From contig CALMVZ010000019.1 of the NCBI GenBank assembly GCA_937873155.1, forward strand, positions 1 to 50,920: a stretch of 50,920 bases of DNA, read 5' to 3'. Origin of the DNA: an uncultured Bacteroidota bacterium. Lineage in GTDB: Bacteria; Bacteroidota; Bacteroidia; B-17B0; Aurantibacillaceae. Of the stretch, positions 25,901 through 34,810 are shown piece after piece. The number at the start of each line of letters is the position of its first letter. Within the stretch, counting starts at the first letter, position 1. Under the pieces are notes generated by a model that was given only the letters and a program-made list of their open reading frames with translations, was not told the origin of the DNA and searched no databases. The position numbers and the translations under genes are program-made.

Positions 25901-26382
25901 TTCTCTTCAACTTTATTCTCCCATTTGTAGGTCTCAGCTCCTACTTTGTTCAAAGCAAATTGAAGTCCTTTTTGTACATTGATAGCAACACTATTGATAG
26001 GATCTTTTATAGGATTCAGATCTCCGTTCACAGAAACTACTTTTCCGTTTTGCGCATGTAACATAACTACAGTATTGGCAACAGGCGTGTTCTTATACAT
26101 CAACTGGTACTTAATATGCGTAAACCCTATATCGTCTTTTTCAAACTTTAATTTTTTAACGGTTGTATTTCCATTACCGAACACAACAGAGTTCAAAAAA
26201 TTCTCAGCGTTGTTCTCATAAACAACATAGTTATCACGAAGCCTGAATAATTCAACGTTATTATTCTTGTCAAGACTTACATCTTGCGCAATTTCTTTGA
26301 TACGTTGATTGTTTTGAGCAAAGGATGCATTACAGGACAGCAATGCTGATATTGCTAATCCAAGTGAATAGATTTTTTTCAT
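22921..26382 (-). CDS. Second secreted M4 metalloprotease with PKD, three Ig-like repeats and T9SS type A domain
   Basis: Paralogue of the neighbouring M4 gene, 1153 residues. Same order: signal peptide (SALLSCNASFA), FTP/PepSY propeptide, catalytic domain with HEVSH near residue 370 followed by ESGALNESYSDIFG, and active-site His in GVHTNSGVSNFWYYLLV. A PKD domain (QWNFGDGSAVSTATNPAHTYTANGTY) follows, then a lectin-like segment. It differs by carrying three Ig-like repeats (each CNGQ or CTGQ ... TYSW or SYTF ... TTYTV), two of them almost identical in DNA (about 23450-23800). The C-terminus is a T9SS type A domain (VYPNPAENYIEIF, YDVTGKLI, KGLYFVEI). Probably an active secreted protease used for peptide scavenging or surface processing (inference). 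Confidence 0.96.
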   Translation of the reverse strand: MKKIYSLGLAISALLSCNASFAQNNQRIKEIAQDVSLDKNNNVELFRLRDNYVVYENNAENFLNSVVFGNGNTTVKKLKFEKDDIGFTHIKYQLMYKNTPVANTVVMLHAQNGKVVSVNGDLNPIKDPINSVAINVQKGLQFALNKVGAETYKWENKVEENHMKEVYNNPNFSYYPKGELILYKKPNIVETADYSYAYKFNIYAEKPLYKANVIVDAATGSILAEENQICTADVPGTANTKYSGVQSFTIDNYAAGQYRLRETGRGLGIETYNLNTNTTYANTDLTYTNTVWPNTGIEQLGTDAHFGCEKTYDYYFINHGRNSLDNAGFKLLSYINYGVNYNNAFWDGLRMTYGSGGGGGFIGLDICGHEVSHGLTENTSNLVYSYESGALNESYSDIFGNSIEYYAKPLTASWILGESIGGIRNMANPNAFGDPDTYLGTNWYTGTGDNGGVHTNSGVSNFWYYLLVQGGTGTNDISNSYTVNALGWTAASRIAFRALTVYYTPSTNYANARTLSIQAAKDLYGNCSNEVVQVTNAWYAVGVGPAYSNAIAPNFVAAGTSYCSVPANVNFTNTTGNGLTYQWNFGDGSAVSTATNPAHTYTANGTYSVKLKVVGCLSAQDSITKVSYVTVNTPANPTTTGASRCGTGTVNLTASGTSQLYWYASPTGTGTPLTIGTTYTTPSISGNTTYYVVNTSTNAPIFGAPTSSASGTGSNYNSTNGAYNTFDVIQPCTLRTVVAYASVAGNRTIELRNSANVVITNTVINMAVGANTLTLNFPLTVGTGFRLGLSSTSAINLFRTSAGGPTFPSNIGGLVDLTGTSAATPGYFYFYYNWQLQKNACTSAPVAVTATVGSTPTVAATSATICNGQSANITASGATTYSWSSGQTTSGILVSPTLTTVYTVTGTTGSCIGTRTTAVTVNPNPTVSATSATICNGQNANISASGATTYSWSSGQTTSGISVSPSTTTSYSVTGTTGSCSNTQVASVVVNPTPVVTVNSPNICTGQTATLTGAGAASYTFNPGAITTNPAAVSPTTNTTYTVIGTNSFNCSSSAISTVSVSLCTGVQEIATATPNMINVYPNPAENYIEIFNTVTSDKISINLYDVTGKLIVSKQTTLYKDQIDMSKYSKGLYFVEIMDGDTRIFKTKLVKQ

Positions 26383-26544
26383 GCGCTGAGTTTTAGTTTT
26401 AGATATATGAAAATAGAGAATAGGATCGATAAAATCAAGTAATTCGACCGATTTTTGTCACTGAAGTTATTAAAGCACTAATAGTTAATAAAAGGGCTAT
26501 ATAACTGGAAATTAACACTTATGACTACTTAACTTCGTTTTATA

Positions 26545-28194
26545 ATGAAAGTTCCTAAATTCCTACTTTGTGTTTTAGTTTTTAGCTGCTTTTGGAGCCA
26601 TAGTCAGTCGCGGGTTACATGGCCGATTGACTCAGTAAACATCACTGGAAACTATGGGGAAATAAGGCCAAATCACTTCCATGCGGGACTCGATTTTTCG
26701 ACGAACGGACTCGAAAATCTACCGATTTATGCAATAAGGGACGGTTGGGTTTCACGGATCAAGGTTAGTCCTTTTGGGTACGGAAAGGTTATTTATATAA
26801 CACATAACGATGGTAAACTTACAGTTTACGCTCATCAAAACAGATTTAACGATACCCTGCAAAAATTTGTCAGGGATGAACAATTCAGGCAAATGAGTTT
26901 TGAGGTGGAGTTGTTTCCTGAAAAAGATCAATTTCCGGTTAAAGAAGGACAAATTATAGGATATAGCGGGAATACAGGCGGATCAACAGGTCCACATTTA
27001 CATTTTGAAGTGAGGGATGAATTGACGGAGATCCCTGTTAATCCGTTATTGCATTTCAACTTGGCCGATACAATTAAACCTACGATAAACAATCTTGCTA
27101 TTTATGATATGAGTGATGAGATGAACACTCAATTCATCTCGACATTTAAAGTAAAAACGAAAGGAGATAGCGTTTATTTATTAACGGACACAATTATTTT
27201 AAAGCGATCTGTCATTGGTGTTTCGTTCAATGGTGAGGACAAAGAGGTGTTCAAAGGAAATCCGAATAATATTTATGATGTGAGATTATTTCTCGACAGT
27301 AATTTAATTTATCATCATCAATTGAATTATATCAGTTTCGACCAGGCGCGGTATGTGAATGAATTCTCTGAAATAATTGATAAACAAAAATACCAGAGAT
27401 GTTTTACGCCGAAAGTTTACCCGGGAGAGATGTATAAAACACTTGTTAATTCCGGTAAGATCGATCTTAAGGATACATTATTTCATTTGGTAAACTTGCA
27501 ATTCACAGATGAGGCAGAGAATAAAACACAATTAAAATTCTTTTTGAAAAGCACAATGACTTCAATTATTCCGTCGCGAAAAGATAATGGTTCGTATGTG
27601 AATTGTACAAAAGTTTATAATTACAAGAGCAAGAATTTCGAATTTACTTTGCCTCCTAAAACTCTTTATAACGATGTTTTTATTAAAGTAACTGATGAAC
27701 TTAGCCAATTCAATTCATTTAGCATTATTCCTGAAGATGTGAATTTCCGTTGGCAGGGAACTATCAGGTTGAAAGTCCCGCAAAAGTGGATATCATTATC
27801 CAATAAACTTGTTTTGGTGAACGGTGGAAGTATTGCCAATCCAACCCAAACCGGAATTATAAGCGAGTATCCTTTAAAGAAATTCGGAACATTCAGATTA
27901 GTAGTTGACACACTTAGTCCGAAGTTAAAAACAAAAATACCCCTCAAAAAACTGAAGACATCACTAAAAAAAGCTGATCATCTTACGTTTGTTATGATCG
28001 ATAATTTAAGCGGGATCAGTAAATACAATTTATTTATCAATGATAAATGGGTCCTGGCTGAATACGACGGGAAATCTGATCTTTTAACCTATTGGTTCGA
28101 TGCGGAAACACCCACGGGTGAAATGAAGATCGAGTTGAAAGTAAGTGACAGGGTAGGGAACGAATCTGTTTTAAAATTGAACCTAAAGCGTTAA
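26545..28194 (+). CDS. M23 (LytM-type) peptidase
   Basis: A 549-residue exported protein with signal peptide (FLLCVLVFSCFWSHSQ). The M23 domain occupies about 25-160. Its zinc ligands are present: H46 and D50 (HFHAGLD) and the HLH motif at 151-153 (GPHLHFEV), with the catalytic-site His in YAHQNR, so an active peptidoglycan endopeptidase is likely. The remaining 390 residues are mostly beta-strand with no recognised domain and may anchor or regulate the enzyme; the protein ends without a T9SS tail. It converges on the WbqC-family gene and their coding ends overlap by 12 nt. It shares a 162-nt divergent promoter region with the second M4 gene. Confidence 0.92.
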   Translation: MKVPKFLLCVLVFSCFWSHSQSRVTWPIDSVNITGNYGEIRPNHFHAGLDFSTNGLENLPIYAIRDGWVSRIKVSPFGYGKVIYITHNDGKLTVYAHQNRFNDTLQKFVRDEQFRQMSFEVELFPEKDQFPVKEGQIIGYSGNTGGSTGPHLHFEVRDELTEIPVNPLLHFNLADTIKPTINNLAIYDMSDEMNTQFISTFKVKTKGDSVYLLTDTIILKRSVIGVSFNGEDKEVFKGNPNNIYDVRLFLDSNLIYHHQLNYISFDQARYVNEFSEIIDKQKYQRCFTPKVYPGEMYKTLVNSGKIDLKDTLFHLVNLQFTDEAENKTQLKFFLKSTMTSIIPSRKDNGSYVNCTKVYNYKSKNFEFTLPPKTLYNDVFIKVTDELSQFNSFSIIPEDVNFRWQGTIRLKVPQKWISLSNKLVLVNGGSIANPTQTGIISEYPLKKFGTFRLVVDTLSPKLKTKIPLKKLKTSLKKADHLTFVMIDNLSGISKYNLFINDKWVLAEYDGKSDLLTYWFDAETPTGEMKIELKVSDRVGNESVLKLNLKR

Positions 28195-28773
28195 AATTTC
28201 TACGCTTTCTAAACCTTTATTGAATAACAGATCGACCACGCTTAAGTTAGAAGTAAAGCCGAATTTGTCTCCGAAAACCTGGTAGTACTGTTTAGGGTTT
28301 AGGGTTTCGGGTTGTTCCGTTCTCAGGTCAGGTCCGTTAAATGTTTTATTGAATTCTGTTGTGAATTGTATTTCTTTTTTTTGCCTTAGGATATGCAGGA
28401 TCAATTTTGTCAGAGCCGTATTAAACTCCAGCAAAAATTCATGTTTTTCGAAATAGAATGGCTTGAACTCATCTTCAAAATATTCGAAATACGCAGAATT
28501 TTTATAAGAACTTGTAATAGCCCGCCAATGTTTTATTTGCCAGGGTTCAGTATAACTTATTCGTTTTTCAGAAATAATTTCTTTATCAGCATGTTTCTCC
28601 AACGGAATACTGAGATTTAATTTTCCATTGGCTCCCAAGATCTCACATCTGCTGCGGTGTGTTTGTTTTATAAAATGTTCGTGTTTCTCAATAAACACAA
28701 CATCACTTTTCAATAATTCAGAAAAATAATTTACCGGCGGTAAATAGGAGGTAGGAAGTAAAACCTGTTTCAT
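28183..28773 (-). CDS. WbqC-family protein
   Basis: A 196-residue protein of the WbqC-like family, seen in surface-polysaccharide loci and regularly placed after lepB in Bacteroidota. Recognised features: N-terminal [20 protein letters not shown], then [43 protein letters not shown] and C-terminal [25 protein letters not shown]. The molecular function is not firmly known; links to sugar-nucleotide or glycan modification are from context only. Its start overlaps the stop of the pseudo-signal-peptidase gene (ATGA), and its stop overlaps the convergent M23 gene. Codons for ETLNPK derive from a repeat-like sequence shared with the ilvE terminator region. Confidence 0.88.
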   Translation of the reverse strand: MKQVLLPTSYLPPVNYFSELLKSDVVFIEKHEHFIKQTHRSRCEILGANGKLNLSIPLEKHADKEIISEKRISYTEPWQIKHWRAITSSYKNSAYFEYFEDEFKPFYFEKHEFLLEFNTALTKLILHILRQKKEIQFTTEFNKTFNGPDLRTEQPETLNPKQYYQVFGDKFGFTSNLSVVDLLFNKGLESVEILTL

Positions 28774-29663
28774 GCTCTTCTTTTTGAACGGATCTTACAC
28801 ATTACTTTCCCGATAATATTCTTTTCAGGTAAAAATCCCCAATGACGTGAATCGATGGCGTTATCGCGGTTATCTCCCAGCACGAAATAATAATTTTGCT
28901 TTAAGGTATACGTATTGCAAACCACACCATTAATATAAATACTGAACCCCTGTACTTCAAGCGTGTTCTGTTCAAACACTGTAATTATTTTCTTATATAA
29001 TGCGATATTGACCGTATCAAGCTTTAGAACATCTCCTTTTTTTGGAATGTATAATTTCCCGTAATTATGTTTGTTCCATTTAAAATTCGAATCATTCGGG
29101 AAGATGGCAGGATCGTGGAGACCCGTTTTTTCAATAGTCCTGCTCAATTCCATTATCATTTCATCCTGCCGCAAACTATCAGCCTGCGATTGCGTTAAAC
29201 TATAATTATAATCAAACTCATCAGATATCTTCCCGCCTTCGGTCAAACCATATTCCATCATAAGAGACGTATCTAATTTTAATTTGGCTTTGAAGTGATA
29301 ATTATGCTGGAGGACATCCATAAAACGGTCTTCATTGTTATTCACAAAAACAAAGCCGTTATCCAATTCCAAAGTGTCACCGGGAAGGGCCGCGCACCGC
29401 TGGAAGAACAGTAATGGTTTTGCTGCAGTAGTATCATCTGTAAAATAATTAAAAGCAAGAACATCATTTTTTTTATACTCAGAAGAAAATCTGTTTATCA
29501 AAACAAGGTCTCCGGGGGAATAACTGCTTCTCATATCAGCAGAAGGAATTACAGCTAACTGAAAAAAAGCCTGGTTGATGATAAAGAGTATAAGTACAGC
29601 AATAATTACCGGAGCTAACCAGGGAATGATCTTTTGAGATAATGCTTTATCTATTCTTAGCAT
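28770..29663 (-). CDS. Signal peptidase I-like protein lacking the Ser-Lys catalytic dyad
   Basis: A 297-residue S26-fold protein with one N-terminal transmembrane helix (about 14-34). It keeps the family boxes in order: [36 protein letters not shown] and [22 protein letters not shown]. The catalytic Ser of IPxxS(M/L) is Asp (D43), and the Lys of KRxxGxPGD is Gln (Q88). Both catalytic residues are therefore missing while the fold and substrate-site boxes remain. The gene overlaps the active lepB by 17 nt and the WbqC gene by 4 nt, so the three form one coupled operon. It may assist or modulate the active peptidase (inference). Confidence 0.9.
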   Translation of the reverse strand: MLRIDKALSQKIIPWLAPVIIAVLILFIINQAFFQLAVIPSADMRSSYSPGDLVLINRFSSEYKKNDVLAFNYFTDDTTAAKPLLFFQRCAALPGDTLELDNGFVFVNNNEDRFMDVLQHNYHFKAKLKLDTSLMMEYGLTEGGKISDEFDYNYSLTQSQADSLRQDEMIMELSRTIEKTGLHDPAIFPNDSNFKWNKHNYGKLYIPKKGDVLKLDTVNIALYKKIITVFEQNTLEVQGFSIYINGVVCNTYTLKQNYYFVLGDNRDNAIDSRHWGFLPEKNIIGKVMCKIRSKRRA

Positions 29664-31473
29664 TTGCCACTGCTTTAGATTTGCGGCGCCTGTTCCATTT
29701 ACTATAACCCCATAGACCCAAAATTATGGCGATAACGGGTATTTTAACGGATACCAGGCCATTATCACCTACATAACATAAAAAGCGTTCCCAGCGGAAT
29801 TTACCTTCTTTTGAGTTTTTAAGTAAAGAACCTAACACCGATTTACCGCTGATCGGATTGTTCTCGGCATATTTCATACTGAACCAAACGAACACCGGTT
29901 TACCAACTACGTGATCGAAAGGAACAAAACCCCAACTGCGCGAATCGGCAGAGTTGTGGCGGTTGTCGCCCATCATCCAGTAGTAATCTTGTTTAAACGT
30001 ATATTCTGTGATCGGGTTGCCATCATAATGTACTTTTCCGTTCTTTACTTCAACCGAGTGGATGCCATCATCATAAGTAGTTAAAATAGTTCTGTACAAA
30101 GAAATATTTCCGGTGTCGATCTTCAATGTCATTCCTTTTGCAGGAATTTGTAAAGGACCGAAATTATCATTGTTCCATTTATAGGCAGGATCGTGAGGGA
30201 AGACTGTAAGTTCACGTTCGCCTTTAGCAGTTATCTTTTTCTCAACTGAAATAACCCCTGCCATTTTTTTTACTTTCTCCACAACATCATTCGGCATGTT
30301 GATGTCATAAATACAGGTATCCGTTTTTGTATTGGCAAGATCAGCTTCTCCAACGTAAATATCCAGTTCGTCTAATAACGCAGCATTACTCAATACAACC
30401 TGGCCTAGTTTATTCTCCATCCGTTCACCAAACAAAGGGCCTTTTGTACTAACGTAATACCTGTGTTGGGAATGTTCAGGCATGGCCTGCAATTTTCCGT
30501 TGATGTAAATATCCCAATCTTTAATTTCAAGCATATCACCGGCAATACCAACACAACGTTTCACATAATGCTCACGTTTATCAGCAGGACGCGCCGCAAC
30601 TTCTCCAACCGGCCTGCCGTTTGAAGGGCTTTGATTTTGCGGTGTGTGCATGTATTCCCATGCTTCGTGCTGGTATGCTGCATCCGATTTTAACGGTTGG
30701 TTGTTGCTGTAATCCTGGTTCTTCAGCATGTGCGCCACCTGGCGGATGATCTCGTAATAACTTGGCACAGGATCATTAACAAAAATCGAGTCACCATCGG
30801 GATAATTGAAAACAACGATGTCTCCATTCTTAGGCTTACCAAATCCCGGTAAACGGAAATAAGGTAATTTGATCCATTCAACATATGATTTTGTTTTCTC
30901 TGTGAATGGCAAAGTGTGATGGGCAAATGGAAATGCTATCGGTGTTTGGGGAATTTTTGCACCGTAAGCTAATTTATTTACGAAGAGAAAATCTCCAACC
31001 ATTAACGATTTCTCTAATGAAGAAGTTGGAATTGTAAACGCTTCGAGGAAAAAAGTACGGATGATGGAAGCGGCTATAACAGCGAAAATGATAGGATCGA
31101 CCCAATTCTTTATAAAAGCACTTGGCTCTTTTTTATATTTATCTAATCCGACAAATTTTGCTTTCGGATCTAAACCTGCACTTACAAAGAATAAATATGG
31201 CATTAAAGAAGCGTACAATAATTCGCCATTTGAAGGTTTGTTGAACGCGCGGGCAACGTTGAAACCGTAAACACCGTACATCATTAAGTTCACGCCGGGA
31301 ACTATCATGATCAAACACCACCACCATGGTTTGTTCAGTAATTTAGAGAGTACATAAAAATTATAAAAAGGAACAAAGCCTTTCCAAGATTCAATTCCTG
31401 CTTTCGCAAACAGTTTCGACAGACCGAAAAATGAAATGAGAACAAGGCCAATGAAAATATAATTACCTATCAT
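29647..31473 (-). CDS. lepB: Signal peptidase I
   Basis: Membrane protease that removes signal peptides from Sec-exported proteins. At 608 residues it is almost twice the usual length. Residues 1-110 hold extra membrane segments and a DUF5684-like region ([24 protein letters not shown]). A further transmembrane helix precedes the S26 domain. The catalytic Ser152 ([14 protein letters not shown]), Lys305 ([11 protein letters not shown]) and box E ([21 protein letters not shown]) are all present. A long insert between the Ser and Lys boxes (about 175-295) and another after the Lys box are typical of Bacteroidota LepB. A C-terminal membrane segment is near 575-595. It leads the operon with the inactive paralogue and WbqC gene. 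Confidence 0.93.
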   Translation of the reverse strand: MIGNYIFIGLVLISFFGLSKLFAKAGIESWKGFVPFYNFYVLSKLLNKPWWWCLIMIVPGVNLMMYGVYGFNVARAFNKPSNGELLYASLMPYLFFVSAGLDPKAKFVGLDKYKKEPSAFIKNWVDPIIFAVIAASIIRTFFLEAFTIPTSSLEKSLMVGDFLFVNKLAYGAKIPQTPIAFPFAHHTLPFTEKTKSYVEWIKLPYFRLPGFGKPKNGDIVVFNYPDGDSIFVNDPVPSYYEIIRQVAHMLKNQDYSNNQPLKSDAAYQHEAWEYMHTPQNQSPSNGRPVGEVAARPADKREHYVKRCVGIAGDMLEIKDWDIYINGKLQAMPEHSQHRYYVSTKGPLFGERMENKLGQVVLSNAALLDELDIYVGEADLANTKTDTCIYDINMPNDVVEKVKKMAGVISVEKKITAKGERELTVFPHDPAYKWNNDNFGPLQIPAKGMTLKIDTGNISLYRTILTTYDDGIHSVEVKNGKVHYDGNPITEYTFKQDYYWMMGDNRHNSADSRSWGFVPFDHVVGKPVFVWFSMKYAENNPISGKSVLGSLLKNSKEGKFRWERFLCYVGDNGLVSVKIPVIAIILGLWGYSKWNRRRKSKAVANAKNR

Positions 31474-31580
31474 AGAATTTAAATGTTTTACAAATAACCT
31501 AAATATTGTTCTATTATTTCAAATTCTAAGTCAAAAATTGTTAACGTAATACCTTATATTGGATAAACGGCAAATACAGC

Positions 31581-31626
31581 CACGAATTTCACTAATTTTC
31601 ACGAATCAATTAGTGTTTTATTCGCG
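31581..31626. repeat. Imperfect palindromic intergenic repeat
   Basis: Inner perfect arms CACTAATT (31590-31597) and AATTAGTG (31608-31615). Outer arms CACGAAT (31581-31587) and ATTCGCG (31620-31626) match at six of seven. It resembles a CACGAATT-type repeat I recall from Bacteroidota intergenic regions. Confidence 0.5.
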
Positions 31627-31645
31627 TCATTCGTTAGTAAATAAA

Positions 31646-31672
31646 AAACCCCGAAGGCGATCTCCGGGGTTT
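31646..31672 (-). terminator. Intrinsic terminator of the L31 gene
   Basis: AAACCCCG (31646-31653) and CGGGGTTT (31665-31672) pair over 8 bp with an 11-nt loop. On the minus strand TTT and further T follow. It lies 20 nt after the rpmE stop. Confidence 0.85.
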
Positions 31673-31692
31673 ATTTATATAACTAACAAAAA

Positions 31693-31944
31693 CTATTTCT
31701 TTTTTGCATAACGGGTGCGGAATTTATCAACGCGGCCTGCAGTATCAACTAACATATGCTTACCTGTATAGAACGGGTGAGAAGTCATTGAAATATCTAA
31801 TTTTACCAATGGGTATTCGTTACCATCTTCCCACTTGGTAGTTTCTTTTGTTTCAGCACAAGAACGGGTTAAAAATGCATAACCATTACTCATATCTTTG
31901 AATACACAAAATCTGTAGCTTTCAGGGTGAATTTCTTTTTTCAT
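31693..31944 (-). CDS. rpmE2: 50S ribosomal protein L31, type B
   Basis: Ribosomal protein of 83 residues ([46 protein letters not shown]). The zinc-binding CxxC of type A L31 is absent, so this is the zinc-free type B form usual in Bacteroidota. It is monocistronic, with a consensus promoter 32 nt upstream and a terminator 20 nt downstream. Confidence 0.97.
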   Translation of the reverse strand: MKKEIHPESYRFCVFKDMSNGYAFLTRSCAETKETTKWEDGNEYPLVKLDISMTSHPFYTGKHMLVDTAGRVDKFRTRYAKKK

Positions 31945-31975
31945 CTTTTTCTTTTTTAATCTTTAAAACGGGCTA

Positions 31976-32007
31976 CAAAATTAGTACAATTTCAGGGATT
32001 ATACAAA
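31976..32007 (-). promoter_or_regulatory. Consensus promoter of rpmE2
   Basis: On the minus strand TTTG (32007-32004), a 20-nt spacer and TAATTTTG (31983-31976) match the Bacteroidota promoter exactly. The predicted leader is about 28 nt. Confidence 0.75.
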
Positions 32008-32054
32008 ACTATCTGTAAATTATTGTTAATTAATAGGTTATAAACATATTAATT

Positions 32055-32309
32055 CTACAAATACTGAAACTTTCTCCAGGTATGTTTACAGGCTTTACAT
32101 TCGTAAAGATCTTCAACTTCAGTATGAACTAGATGATAATTTTCAAGGCTGCCTTCTATCAGTATTCTTTCGTAGATCAGAACCGGACTTTTTCCGCAGT
32201 CAGGACAATTACTATCAACGAATTCGTTCAAACGAACTGATACTGATTTTTCTCCTTCTGATGGTTTATAATCTTTACTTTCCACAACTAAAATTAACAC
32301 TAAAATCAT
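32055..32309 (-). CDS. Small protein with zinc-ribbon-like cysteine pairs
   Basis: An 84-residue protein that I do not recognise. Two cysteine pairs, CPDC (about 35-38) and CKAC (about 72-75), are spaced as in a zinc ribbon. The segment between them is strand-rich (LIYERILIEGSLENYHLVHTEVEDLYEC) and the tail is HTWRKFQYL. The first ten residues are hydrophobic (MILVLILVV), but the stretch is too short for a clear membrane helix and the true start could be later. It lies divergent from the E1 gene, 57 nt away. Confidence 0.65.
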   Translation of the reverse strand: MILVLILVVESKDYKPSEGEKSVSVRLNEFVDSNCPDCGKSPVLIYERILIEGSLENYHLVHTEVEDLYECKACKHTWRKFQYL

Positions 32310-32342
32310 AATTAATAATTTTTTTTAATCCGCCTCAAATTT

Positions 32343-32350
32343 TATATTTG
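32343..32350 (+). promoter_or_regulatory. -7 box upstream of the 2-oxoacid dehydrogenase E1 gene
   Basis: TATATTTG matches TAnnTTTG and lies 16 nt before the ATG, giving a very short leader. No TTTG is seen at the expected -33 position. The overlapping minus-strand TAAAATTTG could serve the divergent zinc-ribbon gene. Confidence 0.5.
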
Positions 32351-32366
32351 TAAGGTATACTCTGCA

Positions 32367-34793
32367 ATGGAAAAACAAGGAAATATCGGTACTGCAAAAG
32401 GCCTCTCGTTCGAAGATTTTAAGAAAATTGTCCTCGAAGATTACCGCGTTGTAAATGAAAGCCGCCAGGCCAGTTTGTTAGGGCGAAAAGAAGTCCTTAC
32501 GGGCAAAGCTAAGTTCGGTATTTTCGGTGACGGGAAAGAATTACCTCAAATTGCTTTATCAAAAGTATTTCAGAATGGGGATTTCCGTAGTGGTTATTAC
32601 CGTGATCAGACTTTCATGATGGCGATCGGTGCTGTTACATTACAGCAATGGTTTGCCGGGTTATATGCGCACACAGATATAGAACACGAACCGATGAGTG
32701 CAGGCCGTCAGATGGGTGGACACTTTGCAACAAGAAGTTTGAATGAAGATGGTTCGTTCCGTAATCTGATGGAACAAAAGAATTCTTCGTCTGATATTTC
32801 CCCTACCGGTTCTCAAATGCCGCGTTTATTGGGATTAGCTTATGCTTCTCATTTCTACAGAATAAACAAAGATCTTCAGCAAGGTGAATTCTTAAATTAT
32901 TCGGATAAAGGAAATGAAATTGCATTTGGTACCATTGGTGATGCAAGTACATCAGAAGGATTGTTCTGGGAAACTATAAATGCTGCTGGCGTATTACAAA
33001 TTCCAATGTTAATTTCCGTTTGGGATGATGGCCACGGTATTTCTGTTCCTAAAAAATATCAAACAACCAAAGAAAGTATTTCAGAGATCTTAAAAGGTTT
33101 CCAGCGTGAGAATGGCGGTAAGGGTTACGAGATATTCAAAACAAAAGGCTGGGATTATGCTCATTTATGTGAGACATACGAGAAAGCTGCAAAAGTTTGC
33201 CGCGAAGAACACGTTCCTGTTTTAGTTCACGTGGAAGAGGTAACTCAGCCGCAAGGGCACAGTACTTCAGGTTCACACGAACGCTACAAATCAAAAGAAC
33301 GCTTACAATGGGAAACAGATTTTGATTGCATCAGAAAAATGCGCGAGTGGATCATTCAAAACGCATTAGCGGATGCAGCTGTTTTAGATAAAATTGAAGA
33401 AGAGGCCAAGAATGCCGTTCGTGATAGCAAAACTGCTGCATGGTCAGCTTACTTAACGCCAATTAAAAATGAGATCGCCGAAGTTGGTGCTATTCTTGAT
33501 GAATTAGCAGGTGAGAGCGAAAAAGGTTCATTTATAATACCAATTAAAAATGAATTGACAAGTATTAAAGAACCGATCCGTAAAGATATTCAGACTGCTG
33601 TGAAAAAAGTTTTACGTTTGATAAAGAACGAAGAAACTGCAGGCAGGCAAAAATTAATTTCGTGGTTAAGTTTATCGAAGATAGAAAATCACGACCGTTA
33701 CAGTTCTTATTTGCATTCGCAGTCATCAAAAAATGTATTAAATATTTCTCCAATAGATGCTGATCTTTCAGGAGAATCAAAAATGATGGATGGCCGCGAA
33801 ATTTTGCGTGAGAATTTTGATGCGATCTTAAAAAAATATCCTGAAGTAATGATCTTCGGTGAAGACTCCGGAAAAATTGGCGGTGTTAACCAGGGATTAG
33901 AAGGCTTGCAAGCAAAATACGGAGAACACCGTGTGTTCGATACCGGGATCCGTGAAGCAACTATTATGGGACAGGCAATAGGATTAGCCATGCGTGGTTT
34001 AAGGCCAATTGCTGAAATTCAATATTTAGATTATTTGTTGTACGCGCTACAAGTGATGAGTGATGATCTTGCAACAGTACAATGGAGAACAAAAGGTTTA
34101 CAAAAAGCTCCTGTGATCATCCGTACACGAGGTCACCGTTTAGAAGGCGTTTGGCATAGTGGTTCTCCAATGGGAATGATCATTCACGCCTGCCGTGGTA
34201 TAAATGTTTGCGTGCCCCGTAACATGGTTCAGGCCGCGGGAATGTATAATTTATTGTTGGAAGCAGATGAGCCTGCTTTAATTATTGAGCCATTAAATGG
34301 TTACCGTTTAAAAGAACAAGCGCCGGCTAATATTGGTGAATATAAAATCGCATTAGGTAAACCGGAAGTGTTAGCAGAGGGAAGTGATGTTACTTTGGTA
34401 ACTTACGGTTCAAGTGTACGTATTGCACAGGAAGCAATGAAATTCTTATCTGAACATGGTATCTCAGTTGAGTTGATCGATGTTCAGACCTTATTACCAT
34501 TTGATATTGATCACAGTATTGTTGAATCGGTAAAGAAAACAAATCGTTTAGTGGTATTGGATGAAGATGTTCCGGGTGGAGGAAGTGCTTATATATTACA
34601 AAAGATCATGGAAGAGCAGGGCGGATATAAATATTTAGATTCAGCTCCAACAACAATTGCATCGAAAGAACATCGTCCTGCATATGGCAGTGATGGTGAT
34701 TATTTTTCGAAACCAAATCCGGATGATGTATTCGATATTATTTACAATTTAATGCATGAGGCCGATCCGCAACGGTTCCCGAAAATTTATTAA
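32367..34793 (+). CDS. 2-oxoacid dehydrogenase E1, fused alpha and beta subunits (probably branched-chain)
   Basis: Thiamine-diphosphate enzyme of 808 residues in which the alpha part (about 1-400) and beta part (about 470-808) are one chain. Alpha features: GYYRDQTFMMAIG, AGRQMGGHFA and the cofactor motif GDASTSEGLFWETIN. Beta features: GEDSGKIGGVNQGLEGLQAKYGEHRVFDTGIREATIMGQAIGLAMRGLRPIAEIQYLDYL, here running as one conserved block, and VVLDEDVPGGGSAYI near the end. It decarboxylates 2-oxo acids and passes the acyl group to an E2 lipoyl enzyme, which is not in this window. The branched-chain assignment rests on the fused form seen in Bacteroidota and on ilvE nearby; pyruvate cannot be excluded. 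A secreted-protein gene follows after 17 nt. Confidence 0.88.
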   Translation: MEKQGNIGTAKGLSFEDFKKIVLEDYRVVNESRQASLLGRKEVLTGKAKFGIFGDGKELPQIALSKVFQNGDFRSGYYRDQTFMMAIGAVTLQQWFAGLYAHTDIEHEPMSAGRQMGGHFATRSLNEDGSFRNLMEQKNSSSDISPTGSQMPRLLGLAYASHFYRINKDLQQGEFLNYSDKGNEIAFGTIGDASTSEGLFWETINAAGVLQIPMLISVWDDGHGISVPKKYQTTKESISEILKGFQRENGGKGYEIFKTKGWDYAHLCETYEKAAKVCREEHVPVLVHVEEVTQPQGHSTSGSHERYKSKERLQWETDFDCIRKMREWIIQNALADAAVLDKIEEEAKNAVRDSKTAAWSAYLTPIKNEIAEVGAILDELAGESEKGSFIIPIKNELTSIKEPIRKDIQTAVKKVLRLIKNEETAGRQKLISWLSLSKIENHDRYSSYLHSQSSKNVLNISPIDADLSGESKMMDGREILRENFDAILKKYPEVMIFGEDSGKIGGVNQGLEGLQAKYGEHRVFDTGIREATIMGQAIGLAMRGLRPIAEIQYLDYLLYALQVMSDDLATVQWRTKGLQKAPVIIRTRGHRLEGVWHSGSPMGMIIHACRGINVCVPRNMVQAAGMYNLLLEADEPALIIEPLNGYRLKEQAPANIGEYKIALGKPEVLAEGSDVTLVTYGSSVRIAQEAMKFLSEHGISVELIDVQTLLPFDIDHSIVESVKKTNRLVVLDEDVPGGGSAYILQKIMEEQGGYKYLDSAPTTIASKEHRPAYGSDGDYFSKPNPDDVFDIIYNLMHEADPQRFPKIY

Positions 34794-34810
34794 TCCTATT
34801 TTAATACAAA

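Noticed and set aside
19565-26382. The tandem M4 proteases as a specialised new system
   Set aside because: Tandem secreted M4 proteases with PKD and T9SS tails are ordinary in this phylum, both active sites are intact and each has its own terminator.
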